64,000 bases of DNA from Solen grandis (taxonomy: Eukaryota; Mollusca; Bivalvia; Adapedonta; Solenidae), in assembly GCA_021229015.1 (NCBI GenBank), contig CM037789.1, forward strand, positions 27,162,353-27,226,352, written 5' to 3'. Below are positions 13,001-28,000 of this stretch, in pieces. The notes beneath the pieces were generated by a model. It saw only the letters and a list, made by a program, of their open reading frames with translations, searched no databases and was not told the origin of the DNA. Positions within the stretch are counted from its first letter, which is position 1, and the number at the start of each line of letters is the position of its first letter. A program made the translations under genes and the position numbers.

Positions 13001-16000
13001 ACTGTTGTTGAACAACAAATAGAAAAACCAGATATTGCTGATACAGTAATTGTGGAGGAAAAACAACCAACAGAAGAAACAAATATCAGAAGAGATTTTA
13101 GATGTTGATATAATGACACCAGAAGAGATCAAAAAAGAAGATGTAAGACCAGATGAAATAAAACACGAAGTGATCATGCCAGAAGAAACAATACAAGAAA
13201 TAAGACCAGAACAGCAATTACCCTCTGAAGAGGAAAGGGCAGAAGAAACACAAGAGACATCTGCTACAGGAGAAGTAGCTGAAAAACAACCTAAGGAAGA
13301 CATTGTCACTGCAGAGACTATGGATTCTGATACAGAAACTCCAGTTGAGGAAAAAATTGAAGATTCTGTCTCAGAAAAAGATGAAAAACCGCATGAAGTA
13401 ACAAAAGAATCCGCTGTGCCTGAAAGTGAGCTTGAGACTCCATATGAAGTTGAAGTTGTTGATATTCACGATGAGGTTGTTGAGCTTACAGCTGAAAAAG
13501 ATAAAACAGCAGAATTTCAAATAATTCCTATTCAGGAGCTAGTTAAAACTGATGAACAGGAGTATTTCATTGAGTATCCAAAAGAGCCAGTTGGGGTTAC
13601 AGAGGACAAGGTTACTGTTGAAGAAACAAAGGTTAAAGAGCATGAATATATACAGGTTGAAGAAACCTGTTCCTGTGGAGAAAATCACAACTGAAGATGT
13701 CACAGAAGAACTTAAACCAGAGAAAGAAGAAATAAAAGATGATGAGGAAAAAAGGTTTGAGATGAGACATTATAAAGAATAAAGTAGAAATTCAAACTCT
13801 TGAAGAATTGAAAGAAAAAATTGAAGAAAAGTACCTGCTTAAATTTAAAAATGAAACAGTTATTGATACTAAAATAGAAGTTCATGAACCAGAAGACATT
13901 GTCACTGAAAAAGAGTAAAAAAAAAAATTGAAGAAAAGATAAATGGAGGAAATTCAACCAGAAGAAAAAGATTATGGAATAGATATTGATATTCATCTTC
14001 AAGATGTTACTGTGAGTAAGAAGGAAATAACAACAGTTACAGAAACTACTACTACTGAGATTATTGAACCATTGGAAGAAACTGAAATAGATATTAAGGA
14101 AAAGGAAGATACAAAGGTTTCAATAACAGAACAACCAGAAATTATACCAGAGGAAGAAGAGCAGGTAATTACTCTAACAGAAAAAGTTACAACTACTTTC
14201 AAAGAGGAGGTGAGTGTACCTACTGAAAGTCATGAACAGCATGAAACTGTTCTTATCTCAGAAGAAATAGTTTTTGACACTGAGGAAGATATCACAGATA
14301 AAGAAAGATCTAGAGTTTCAGAGACAGAAGATTTCCTAGAAACAGAACAACCAGAAGTTACCATTACAGAGAAACAAATCACAACTGCCAAAGAAGAAAT
14401 AAGTTTACCAGAAACAGAAGATTACGTTAAGGAGGAAGATGAATCCAAGACTGTGATATCTGAAGATGTGACAGAGACAGAAAAACCAATTGTTATTTCA
14501 TCAAAAGAAGTCTCAAGTGTTGAAGAGACTAAAGTGATTCCAGTGGAACTCCTAACTGAGGAGAAAAAATATGAGTTAGCAGACATAACAGTTGAAATTA
14601 AAGAACCTGAGATAAGTATTGTAACCAAAGAAACTGTTCAAGAATCTAAAGTCACAAAAATTACAGAGGTAGAAATTACAGAAACTGTAGTAGAAACAAG
14701 TGAAACAGAAACTGAAATAATGGAAGAAAAGGAAGAAATAGTTCTTTCTCCTAAAATAACACAAATCTCCACAGACACTGAAACTGTATCAGATATTTCA
14801 CCAGTTCAGGCATTAAAAGAAGAGGCTCAAACTGTTTTAAGAGAACCACAAGAACTGACCATTGGCAGTCTTGATCTAAGGGATGCACCATCTGAAGGTA
14901 CTAGTACTATTAGGCTCTCAAGGCAGCTATATACATGGACTAGAATGCTAGCCTGGCTCTGGTGTGGTTCTATCATAACTAAAATATTCCCATATTTAAC
15001 ACAATAACCCAGGACTTTGTGTAACTATTTTCACTTTCAAAAAAATTCTTTTCTTTATATAATTGGAGGGAGTTTGTTTTCACTGGGTTACATGTTTTTT
15101 AAACATATATTGCTTGATTTAAACATTCTACTTTTCAAAATATCTTGGATGTATCTTGTATTCCTGGGTTGTTAATGTAAGTAACACTTCAAAGCTAAGT
15201 TGATGGTATAAGTGTTATCTTATATAACTGAGCTGAGCTTTGCTTGTTTTTATTTTGCCACATACAAGTATTCTAAATTATAAGAAAGCATATTGCAGTT
15301 TAACTTGATTAAAGCTATTCCTGACGAATGTTTCACATTATTAACAATTTAAATATAGAAACAAATGATATGATTGAAAAAGCCATGTTACCATTAGAAA
15401 TATCGTATTTCTTACTTATATAGCAATGCATTTCATGCTCAACTTAATCAATCTTACAAACAAGGTCAGCATTATAATAGAAGTCTTATTGCATGCAAAT
15501 ATAACATAAAGTACACCCATAGAATAGCATGGATGACTTAACAAAATTAGAATTAAACAAAATGGAAATAAACTCAGAAAGATAAAGTTATGTGTATAAA
15601 ATTGATTAATACACTCGTTTTAGATAGTTAATTTATGAACAGATGAAATATTAATACATACAGAGCCAGGTGAAAGAGCCATTGTCCATATAAGCTAGCC
15701 TTGGAAGTAGTACAGTGAATAGCTAAGGAATGAACAATGAAAATGTTTCTTGGTGCAAATTGTGATGAAACTACTACTAAACCCCTTTATTTCTTGGAGA
15801 CACATTTTGACTAAGCATAATATCAGTATACAACTTAATCAGTCTTTAGACAAATTCAGTTTGGCCAGATTATATTTGAAATGCATCAGACTGAAAAAAC
15901 AAAAACACTTATGTGCTGATTTTGTCTTATACTGGATGACTTATTCATGAGATGACATCGATGGAATGAAGGGATTATGCATACATTGAAGTATATACTG

Positions 16001-19000
16001 CTCATTTTTTTCTTTTTTTGTTTAGATGGTTTTTGTCTTTTACGGCATAGCTTAAGGTTCTTTGTGAATTACTTCTTAGTACATAGGTACGTATATAAGG
16101 GGGATTTTTATTTATTTTAATTTTTGAATTAGTAGAAGGTTATTATAGGTTATTATTCTTGCAATGAAGTTTTCAATTTGTTAATACAACTGAAGTGTAT
16201 ATTGATTTGTCAGTTAAAAGTTAGATTAGCAAGTACTGGTTATTAGTTATTTGTTTCAGTGTTTACAATGAAGCAGTGTCACTGACAGCCTGGGAAGAAA
16301 ATATTCTCTAAAAAACCAAACTGTTACATAGAGAGAAAAAAGATATTTTCTAGCATTGTTTTCTTTTCTGCTCTATAGGATATGCTGCTAATTAACTAAG
16401 ATACAAATAATAAATCATTGGAAGTGTACAACAGCACCATGTTTTTTCTTACAGAACATAATTTTTATTGCACTTCAACACAAAGCTCATTATTACAAAA
16501 GCAACAAAATACATAGCATGCAACATGATAAACTATATAGGCTATACATGATTAAAATGATAAATTGCTTTTGTCAGTTTTGGCTATTTAGTCATTTTGA
16601 TGAAGATAGTTCAAGTTTAAATGTAAGTTCGTGATTAATTAATCTTTCAAATTAATGAAAATTGTGATAACTTAATCATTCTAATCAATTAAGACTATCA
16701 GAAGTGAAAGAACCAGCATGGAGTTGTTGTACCCTTGTTTTTACTGCAAAGATATAGATCTGCTTTTCGTATTTGTATCAGCTAAAAATTACATTAGCAA
16801 TTTTATTTTTATTTTGAAATATTAAACTTTATTTTCCTTTTACTTCTGCTTTAGAACTTATGAAAAATGTCAAAAATTGTGAAGTGAATAATTTATTGAA
16901 TGTTGATAATGGCATCTTGAATTGGATGGAAAGCCATACTATATAATATAATTCTTTAAATTAGTTACTCTTAGTGTATTTTAATTGAATACATCAGTAG
17001 AAATAAGAACTTACATTTCTCTCTCTGTTTGACACTTATTATATTCATATAACAGTCAATTTAAATACCATTCTTGACTAGATTAAACTTACCTGTGTGT
17101 AGAAATATACTTCTTATTTACAAATCTGTGATAGATATATACCTCTTATTTACAATTCGGATTGTTTTACCCCTCTGTCAGATTTACTTTTTATTACTTC
17201 TCTTTGTTACTTGATCATATCAGAGGATATTTATGACTTTGAAGACTACATTATATTAGCATTAAACTTTGTATGTATCTTATATAGGGACATGCAATTC
17301 TGATGCACTTTTTCTCTCCATATAAAGAGGGTAATGGAAAAGGAAATAAAAAATAAAAACTTGTAATGGGCTGATTATGTGAACATTAGAATCCAATGGG
17401 TAAATTGATATAAGTTTCCATGAAATTTGTATAATATACATACCAAACAGCTTACAGGGTGTCTTTCAAATAAACAAAGCAGAGTAAATAAAACTCAAAT
17501 TAATCTCAAATGAATTATTGACTTTTCAGTTCCTAAAAAAGAAACTGTCGAAGCAGAAATAACAGTTCCAGTGGAAGAGGCTCCCAAACCTGTCTCAGAA
17601 GTGACTGTTGAGATAGCAGAACAGCCAGAGGAGGTGAGCTGTTTGGAAAAAAAATTGGAATACCTCTTTAATTTAAATCATGCTCGGTAGTTATAAGCAT
17701 AATTTACCTCTGCATTAGTATAGCAATTGTAGTTATTTTCATAGCCCTGATCCTTGCACATTGTCATCAGTATCTACTTAGTTTGTAATCTCAAAAGAAC
17801 ATGAACTGATCTTCACCAAAGTTGGTCACAATGTGTCATTGCAAATTATCTCTGCAAAGTTTGATAACCAGCAATAAATATTTCAGACACTCGACAGTTA
17901 TGGCTCTTGAATTAATGAAAAATTGCATGTTTATTAGCTTTAATGCTCTCTGACATGTGTCTTTGGCAACTTGGATCAAAATGTGCCTTGATATATCTGC
18001 CAAGTTCAATAACTAACCAGAACAGGTGTCTAAAATTTCTAAAATTCTCACTTGTCCTTCCTAGCACTTTCTTAATCCGGAGTATCAAAATCAAGAAAAT
18101 AAAAAAATAAAAAATGTTGATTTTTCGCCCTGCACTAATTTTCTCTCAGCAATGAATGAGGACATATGGATTTTTACTTCTCAGCAAAAAAGTCCAGATA
18201 CTTGAAAGTAATGGCCCTCAGACTGAAAAAACTTGCACGACAGGCATAATTTAGGATAACCAGCACTATTGTTGTTACATGGTTTTTGGTTGAGACTAAA
18301 CCCTGATGAAGGAATTGTAAGAATTGATTGTTTTTCTGTGTTATTAGTAATAATTTTAATAATTTTCCAGGAGGAAAAGAAACCAGAAGAAACTGAAGTT
18401 GTGTCTGTGCAAATGAAAGTTGAGGAAAAGGTTCCACAAGGTAAGTGTCTTTCTTGAACCACCTAATTTTGCACACTTTCTGATTCATAATCTAAAGGCA
18501 GAAAAGAGCATTCTATTACCTCCAAGAACAATTAACTGGCAGAAGCTATTTTCTAGTTGTCCAAGTGATATAAATGTTAATTAACTTCTATATTTAAAGT
18601 TTTTATTTGGGAAACCAGTTAGCCTATTCTGCCCTAATTTGTCTTATTATTTCTCAGGTGGTACCAGGACTTTGTATATAGTAACGTTATTGAAAACATC
18701 TTATCCTCAGTAGTATTTCAAACCTGCAATTGTCAGGTTCAAAATTTCTGAAGAAAAGCTAACATTGATACTTAGCTGTGTCATGACAAAATCCCAGGCC
18801 AGGATTTCAGTGTATACAAATTTAGAATTTGCCTATCTGTCTGAATAGCTTCTGTTATCTGCTATGAGATACCATAATACAAGCATTACACAAAGTCTTA
18901 GAATGACTGAAAAAATCTTCGGTTGCAGTTCAAAGAAATAGACAACAAATTTCTCCCCCTCCCCAAATCATTTTTACTGACATGTTTCTTTGGAATATGA

Positions 19001-22000
19001 ATCAGAGGATGTGCAAACTAATATATAACCATTGTAATCAATATATCATAGTTAAATGTATTCATTATAGAATAACTGCTTATAGTAATTTAGATTATAA
19101 GCAATTAGTAAAGTTAGTTTGATGAAAAAGGATTTATATTAGGAGAATTCTAAAGTGTCATAACACTTTTACACAAAAAGGGTTTTAAGCATATAATTAT
19201 GCTGAACCAAGAAAAGAAACTTTCCTTTTCAATGTGTTTTCTATTTGTTTCAAAATTGAAATGTTTCAATTTCTGTGATATTTTCTTAAAGGCTTGAAAT
19301 TTTACAGCATTCCTTTAAATACTAAAAACTTTGATTTAATGCAAAATGCATAATAATGTGAAGCTGTAACTTTTAATTTGACCATCTTGGTTTATGAAGG
19401 GAATCATCAGTTTAAAGAAATGACCTTATTACCAAAACCCTGAATATTGAACAAATTTACAGGTTAACATAATGCATTTGTCTCTTTAAGTACCAAAGAA
19501 ATTAAAGGAATAGAAAGTTTCTTTTCTGGTCGAGTACTTTAATAATAGACGGATATGGACCAATTTTTAATACTACAACGATCACAATTCATATGTCATG
19601 GCTCATATATTTTTTGATGATATTTTGTATGCTAGTTTTGAAATTCTTTTATCAGCTTGGTTAATATATGGTCAAAACGAAAATACTGAGCCACTGTCTT
19701 TGGTCATGCGTATTTGTCTATGTTAATCCTTGATGGAATAGCAGAGCTATTACAAAATTCAGACAGATCTAGAATACGCCTTGATTATATAGCAATATAT
19801 GTATTTAGTAAATAATGTAACTTGCAAGTATCTATTTATCTTTCTAACAAAATACTTTGACTTACCAGTTTTAGCTGTTACTGAATTAATGTGTACATAA
19901 ATTCAGCTTTACACAGCCATGTCTAACAGGGATATAATTGTGTTTGTGTTGCTTTATCATAAACTTAATACTGTATAATATTACTATATGTAACAAGTAA
20001 TAGTTTTGATGTGTAGAAAATATTTATCCTTTTGTTTGTTTATTGTGATGTACAATGTAGTTGTTTTAGGTGTTTTTTGTTTATTTTCTATGGAAGTTTT
20101 CAAACTCTGTATTTGAAAAAAGTGGAACAGTTACTTGTTTGCTCTTTACATAGATAGTTGTTATCTGATTAAACCTTATTCAGATTTTTTTATTTGTGTG
20201 ACTGTAAAGAAGAAAATATGTGAAACTAAATATTGAGGACAAATACAGTGCATATGGTAGGTTATGAATGTGTTGTGTATATGTTTACTACAACCAATAA
20301 TATCTTATAAGTTGTACCCTTTTTTCCTCACACCCAAATACAAAAAAAAAAAGAAGAAAAGAAAAAAAAAAAAATAACAGAGACCGTTGTTGATAAAATG
20401 CCAGTAACTACTGTAGTAGAAGAAATTAAACCAGGTAAAATAGAAATTAATAAAGATTAAATCAAATAAAAAACCCAAACCAGGCAAAATTAAAAATTAA
20501 AAAAAATTAAGAGATTAAAGCAGATGTGGTAGAAGAGGAACTTACAAAGCCAACAGAAGCTGAGATTGAAGAAAAACCATTAATTGAAGAGGTTAAACCA
20601 GAAAAAATAATGATTGACATAAAGCCATTCAAATTATCAGAAGTAAAAGTAGAAACTAAAGTGGTGAAAGAATCAGAAGTTTCCACTGTTGATGAGGTCA
20701 AACCAGTGGTTCAAGAAATAACACCTCAGCTTGAGGAAAAGACTGTGGAACAGGTTGACATTATCATTAAAGAGAAGGAGGTCACTGAGATTAAAACTGA
20801 GGTGGAAGAAGAGAAAGAAGCCGCAGTCACAAAAGTTGAGACTTTGATTGAAATCAAACCTGAGGTCAAAGAAGTGACAGAAGAAAAGGTTGACATTGTC
20901 ATCAAAGAAAAGGAAGTCACTGAAACCAAGCCTGAGGCTGAGGAAGAGAAGGAAGCTCCTGTTACTGAGGTTGTATCAGAGATTGAAATCAAACCTGAGG
21001 TCAAAGAAGTGACAGAAGAAAAGGCTGACATTGTCATCAAAGAGAAAGAAGTTACTGAAATCAAGCCCGAGGTGAGGAAGAAGAGGAAGCACCTGTTACA
21101 AAAGTTGAGACTATAATTAAAATCAAACCTGAGGTAAAGGAAGTAACAGAAGAAAAAGTTGACATTGTCATCAAAGACAAGGAAGTTACTGAAATCAAAT
21201 CTGATGTTGAAGAAGAGAAGGAGCCCCTGTTACAGAGGTTGAGGCTGAAATTGAAATCAAACCCAAGGTTGAGGAAGTAATGGAAGAAAAAGTTGACATT
21301 GTTATTAAAGAGGAGGATGTCACTAAAATCAAGCTTGATGTTGAAGAAGAGAAGGAAGCCCCTGTAACCGAGGTTGAGGCTGAAATTGAAATTACACCCA
21401 AGGTTGAAGAAGTGACAGAAGAAAAGGTTGAAATTATCATTAAGGAAGAGGAAGTCACTGAAATCAAGCTTGATGTTGAAGAAGAGAAGGAAGCCCCTGT
21501 CACCGAGGTTGAGGCTGAAATTGAAATTACACCCAAGGTTGAAGAAGTGACAGAAGAAAAGGTTGACATTGTGATCAAAGAGAAGGAAGTCACTGAAATC
21601 AAGCCTGGAGTTGAAGAAGAGAAGGAAGCCCCTGTCACCGAGTTGAGGCTGAAATTGAAATTACACCCAAGGTTGAAGAAGTGACAGAAGAAAAAGTTGA
21701 TATTGTGATCAAAGAGAAGGAAGTCACTGAAATCAAGCCTGATGTTGAAGAAGAGAAGGAAGCCCCTGTCACCGAGGTTGAGGCTGAAATTGAAATTACA
21801 CCCAAGGTTGAAGAAGTGACAGAAGAAAAAGTTGACATTGTGATCAAAGAGAAGGAAGTCACTGAAATCAAGCCTGAGGTTGAGGAAGAGAAGGAAGCCC
21901 CTGTCACCGAGGTTGAGGCTGAAATTGAAATTACACCCAAGGTTGAAGAAGTGACAGAAGAAAAAGTTGACATCATCATTAAGGAAGAGGAAGTCACTGA

Positions 22001-25000
22001 AATCAAGCCTGATGTTGAAGAAGAGAAGGAAGTCCATGTCACCGACGTTGAGGCTGAAATTGAAATTACACCCAAGATTGAAGAAGTGACAGAAGAAAAG
22101 GTTGACATTGTCATAAAGGAAGAGGAAGTCACTGAAATCAAGCTTGATGTTGAAGAAGAGAAGGAAGCCCCTGTCACCGAGGTTGAGGCTGAAATTGAAA
22201 TTACACCCAAGGTTGAAGAAGTGACAGAAGAAAAGATTGACTTTATTATTAAGGAAGAGGAAGTTACTGAAATCAAGCTTGATGTTGAAGAAGAGAAGGA
22301 AGCCCCTGTCACCTTGAAATTACACCACAAGTTGAAGATGTAGTTGAAGAAAAGGTTGACATAGTCATTAAGGAAAAGGAAGTCACTGAGGTTGAAGCTG
22401 ATTTTAAGGAGGAAGTTGTTCCTGTAACTGAAATAGAATCCAAATTTGAAATTAAACCTGAAATTGAGGAAGATACAGTTGAAGAGTTTAGCATTCATAT
22501 TCAGCCTGAAGTTGAAGAGCAAGAAGAAGAGGTTTCTGAAGCAGTTTTCAGCATTCCAGATGAGGTTGATACTTCATTGACTGAGGCTCAGACCATCATA
22601 GATTTAACATATGATGCAACCAAAGAAAAACAAGAAGAAGTTACTGTACAAGTTAAGCCAGAAATCAAAGAAACGGTCTCTGATGTTTTTGAAACTGTTG
22701 ATACTGATATGTCAATCTCCCTGAAAACTTCTGAAACAAAAGTTACCAAGAAAACTAAGTCAGGCATTGAAATGATATACGATACTGGGTCTGATGAGGA
22801 GATCTCTCAAGACTTTGATATTACCAGTCCAGGTACTAGGTTATGCATGCTAAGCATTTATTTTGTTGCTTTTATTTGTTATAGATAGGGCATTTTATGT
22901 TTAGGTTTTTCAAGTAATGATTGGGACCTTACTCGAAAAAGGTTAGTTTTAAATGTAAATGAATACAAAACTGTTTATCAGTGACAGATTTTTCACTCAA
23001 TTTTTTTTGTTTTGTTTTTAAAATTATGTTTATATTATATTTCATAGTATTATAAGGACCCAATCACTGTTTGAATGGCTTTTGTTATTAGAGTATTGCC
23101 AAATGAATCAATTAGATTATTGTTGTTTTTAATGCGGAATGAACCTGCATTCTTCTATTAATTTCAGAAACCTTCATGGTACATTTTGTCTTTTGGCACA
23201 AAAATTGCAATTCTAAAGATCAAAAGGTTTTATGTACCATTATAAATTAGATTTCTAATCTGTAGTAAAAATTGACAGGTTATAGACTGAAGGGTATTTA
23301 TGAATAAAAATATCTTTCCAAGTCCTCAATAAAGCATTCAGAAGGGATATTGTCATATAATGGTCTCAGCAAGACCTAGATTTAATCATTTACATGATAG
23401 TTGTTTTCATATGGAGAAACAATCATTATGGTTGGTCATATTCTTTCATTTTTTTTTTTTTTTTTTTGATTAAAATTATTTTGACTGATATGCAACAAGA
23501 ACATATATCATGATATGTCATGATGTGTTTTTTTTTGTGTTTTTTTTTTTAACCCTTTCCTTCATATAGACTCATTTTGACGCTCAATAGGTACCACATA
23601 AAGCCTGATCTGCAGAAAGCCAAACTCAAACCTTACCAAATTTAATTACAAATTCCTCATTACCAGACCACTGAGGAGCAGCGAACAGCATAAAACCTGA
23701 TCAGCCTGAGCGTTACTCGCAGGCTGATCTGGTTTTATGCTGTTCGCATAGGTCTTTTTATGGTATCCTCTATGAGGGAAAGGGTTAACAAATATTTTGT
23801 AAGCTTTATATAGTCCCACATCATTTAAGAAATAAAAGTTCCAAAGCTCAGATGTTCATCATGACTAATTGCTGGCTTTTTCATCTTTAATTCAAATCCA
23901 TTCACCTAACCTACAATGCTGGAAAGAATATTAATGCTATTACAGCTCATCATTAAATAATGTTGCTTGCTTGATGCCAGTAACATCGCTTTGTGTGTAA
24001 ATTAGCGTGCAACATAGCAACATGGAATATTGTTTGCAAAACAGATATTCTTACTCACATAAACCATTTTTTTTTTTTTTTTTTTTTTGGTGTCAAATTC
24101 AATAAACAAATAATACACTTTAGATTACAAAATAGACTCATTAATATATAGATTAATGACTTACATTCATGGTTTTGATTGGCTGAATTACTAAAATAGT
24201 GAATTATGAAATTAAATAACAATTTCATGCAAATGATGTGAACTACATAGATGATCTATTAATGCAATGAATTAACTAATCAATTAAATATCTTAATTGA
24301 CAACTTTTAACATTATTTTCAAAGCAGAATAGAATAGTAGAAAATAAATACAAGTGAATCATTCATTTTAAGAATTTGTCTAAGTTAAAGTCTTCATTTT
24401 AATAATTTATTGGCATTATCATGTAAAGATCTTAAAGATAATATTAAGTTATGAGTTTTATATCTTAGGGCTTTGATGCCCGTCACAATTTTATTTATTT
24501 GAAGGTTTTTAAGTATGCTCGTAATTATGAACCCAGGGTATAATTTCAACAACCAGGAGTGCCAAATACAATGTTTAAAAAAAAGGTTTCTGTTTTTCCT
24601 GTTCGCATTTCTTTTCCTGACTCCAATTTTTGTGCTTGTATTTATGTCAGTACCGGTTATTCAGGAATCTTTTATTTCCCTCTTTGCTCACTGGTATCAC
24701 TATTTCTGTTATAGTTCCTCCCTAGATTTTTATCAGACTTGGTATATGTTTTACTCTTCTTCTGTTCCTTGTATGCCAACTGTAAGTCTTGTGGTGTAAA
24801 TACCAAATACCCATGTAAGTCTGGACATTCCCATCACCTCCCTTTTAATTATAATTATTAGTGAATGCCTTTTATTGGGTCCATTCATAATTTTGATAGC
24901 ACTTTTTAATTTCAAATTTCCAACTTCTTGTGTACTAGATAGTTTTTGTACAGTAGACAGTCTGGAACCTTTTATAATGATATGTGGAATTTTGCAATTT

Positions 25001-28000
25001 GTGAACCCCATCATTTGTAAGTCAACAGGTTTTCTCCATTGTGTATGTCAAACTCTCTGTCCATAGTCGTTTATTTGTCTCTAATGTGGCCTCTCCCATT
25101 TTTCTTGAAGCATGAATGGTTTGAAAAAATTATCCCCTGTACCAACCTGGAGCAAAAGTTGTGACCCTGTTAATCACTCGTATATTGTGTTACCCACTAT
25201 TTGGGGTGCCCTCATTTCGTTAGGGATAGCTTACATTGTATTTGTCTTTGGAACTCAAATTGTTGAGTTTCTGTGCTGTTGTGCAGCTTTTTTGATAAAC
25301 TTCACTTGGCAGCTTAAGTTGAAATGCATTTTTGTGTCATAAACATTGTAGTTTCTTTGTGTCTAATAGAGAATATTTGTTGTTTAGAATCTGAGGTGCA
25401 TGAGGAAGTTTCCATTGATGTTGACTTCCTGTCAGAAAAAGAAAAGCAAGTTGGTAAGTACTGTTTAAGTGATTAATCACTCACAGAAAATATCTGCAAT
25501 GCATTTGAGTTTCTAGATTTTAATACTATAATTTATAACTGTACTTTCATGTTTGTGAACTGGGAGATATTCTGGAATCTTGTATTTTCCTATTAGGAAC
25601 AATATTTTACACTTTCAAGGATATCTCTATTTAGAATGTAAATGCAAATATTTTCACACTTATTTGTGGATTCTGACTGACTTATAAAATCTTTTTTCTA
25701 AAGAAAATGTATTTGATCTTTGATGTTTATGGAAGAAATTGATTTCCCAAAAAAAATTTGGTATTGATGTCTCTGATGAGGAAACAAAAGTCACTCTTAC
25801 AAGTGAGTATTAAGTGATATCCCATCATCAGAGTTTATGGAGCAATTTTGCAAAAAGGCCAATTTTATTAATCTAATTTGGGCATAAGAATAAATGAAAT
25901 CAACATGTGAAAAATATCTATTGAATTGTATTTTAATTTCTTCAAACAGATGATCAATCTAAAGAAAAAAACAAATTTCTTTTCAATTAGTGCCTGTTGA
26001 AGAAAAAGAGGAAGAAATTGCTCCAGAATTTACGACACAGCTCAAGGACATTCAGACCACAGATGGTGGACAGGCCCACTTTGAAGCCACTATTTCTGGA
26101 CATCCACGTCCCACGGTCACCTGGCTGAAGGACAATGTTATAATTGAAGAGGCTGAAGAGTTCCAAATCACCTTCGAGGATGAAGTTGCATCTCTTTCAA
26201 TACCAGATGTGTACCCAGAGGATGCTGGAACTTACACGATTGTGGCCAAGAATATCCTTGGAACTGCCACTTCTTCTGCAGTCCTTATTGTTGAAGGTAT
26301 GGACTAGACCTTTAACCCTTTCCCTCATATAGACTCATTTTGACGCCCACAATAGGTACCACATAAAGCCTGATCTGCAGAAAACCACAGTTAAACCTTA
26401 CCAAATTTAATTACAAAATCCTCATTTCCAGACCACTGAGGAGCAGCGAACAGCATAAAACCTTATCAGCCTACGAGTTACTCCCAGGCTGCTCTGGTTT
26501 TATGCTGTTCACGTAGGTCTTTTCATGGTGTCCTCTATGAGGGAAAGGGTTAAAAAGGTGTATCACTATACTTGGATTTACCAATAATCAACTTGTTTTT
26601 CTAAGTCTGCTGCACTTAATCTAATGGTGAAAGATGGTAAAAAAAGTCTTTATTGTGAGTTTATACTGTATTAATTTTGTTTTTCTACTATTTCATAAAG
26701 TTAAATGTTTTTATTTTTAATTCTTTGCATGTTTATTTTTTTTATAACATTTGTTTGTGAACTGAGACTTTTACCAATAATATTTTGATCAAAAACTTAC
26801 ATAGATTTTATAACATTGTCTTGAAGTAAGTATTTTACAGCCAAATTTGTAACTTCAGCTCCTGAAGAGGAAATTATTGCACCAACTTTCTCCCAGAAGC
26901 CCAAGTTCCAGAATGTTGATGAAGGCACTACTGTCACATTCACAGCACGTCTTGTTGCAACACCAAAACCAGATGTATGTATAGTTCATTCTGTCAGTAT
27001 ACTGTTATGAACCACTGATACATTTTATTGAAGCCTATGACTAGAATGAAAATGATTTTAAAATATATATGTATTGGTATATATCAAAATTTGTAAGGGA
27101 GAATGGGATAGGCCAGAATTCACAATAGAAACTACACAATATACATCATAATTAGATTTAGTATTTGATGATGAAGGGTACCAATTTGGTATTATTTAAC
27201 AATTTAATCTAATGTGACAACTTCGTTTCCATTAAGAGATTAAAATTAAATTCATTGATCATATATCTTGTCCAAACTCATTATTGATTGGTAACCTTGA
27301 CTAATTAATTTCAAATTTCCTTGAATCAGATTTACTGGACACACAACAATGTGCAAATAGAGACAAACGAGACACAGACAGTTGAGACAATCGAAGATGT
27401 CAACGAACACACATCCACACTTACAATCCAGAATGTAACCAGTCAGGAGGCTGGCACTTACAAGTGTGTCGCTATTAACGAAGCTGGTGAAGAAACCGTC
27501 TCTGCTTCCCTTATTGTCAAAGGTAAGTTTTGGCATGAAGAAACCTTTTCTCTTTTTTACCATAAGCATTAACATCAAACAAAACTTTAAACCTGTTGAG
27601 AAGGGATTATTTTCAGCTCATGACAAGGTCAGCTGGGGTCAGTCATAAATCACATGATTTTCCATTGAAGCTAATGGGTAATCTGCTACTGTAATTTGAA
27701 TGGAAATAGTCCATTGTGTTAGCATTGGTTCAAAAGACACTTACATTTTGACAAAGTCATTAAGATTATTCTTTTAAGAGGCTTGTATTATTTATTGACA
27801 ATGTGGCACTTTACTATTTAATCTATTAGATTTAATTAACCTATTAAAGAAATTAAACTAAGTGGTTGATTAGCATAGATTTCAATTAACACTACTGAAA
27901 TTTGTATGTAACATGTCGATTAGGGTATTTTTCTTAATTTATTCTTTGGGAATACAGAAATAACATATGATAAATATTTTGCATCTTTTCCATTTTCTGT

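Noticed and set aside
12403..13119. 238-codon minus-strand open frame
   Set aside because: Shadow of the acidic exon at 12256-14897. It is longer than any single plus-strand frame here only because the plus frame is broken by indels. Low-complexity Ser/Val/Thr content, no start context or domain.
21195..22522. Two long minus-strand frames (280 and 295 codons) over the repeat array
   Set aside because: Reverse reading of the 135 bp repeat; their repetitive FSSVTSSTLGVISISAST-type sequence is the complement of the PEVK unit.
24515..25342. Hydrophobic open frames (94 and 76 codons), considered as a small membrane protein or transposon fragment
   Set aside because: No splice signals, no recognisable domain, and AT-rich intron composition with Phe/Leu/Ile bias.
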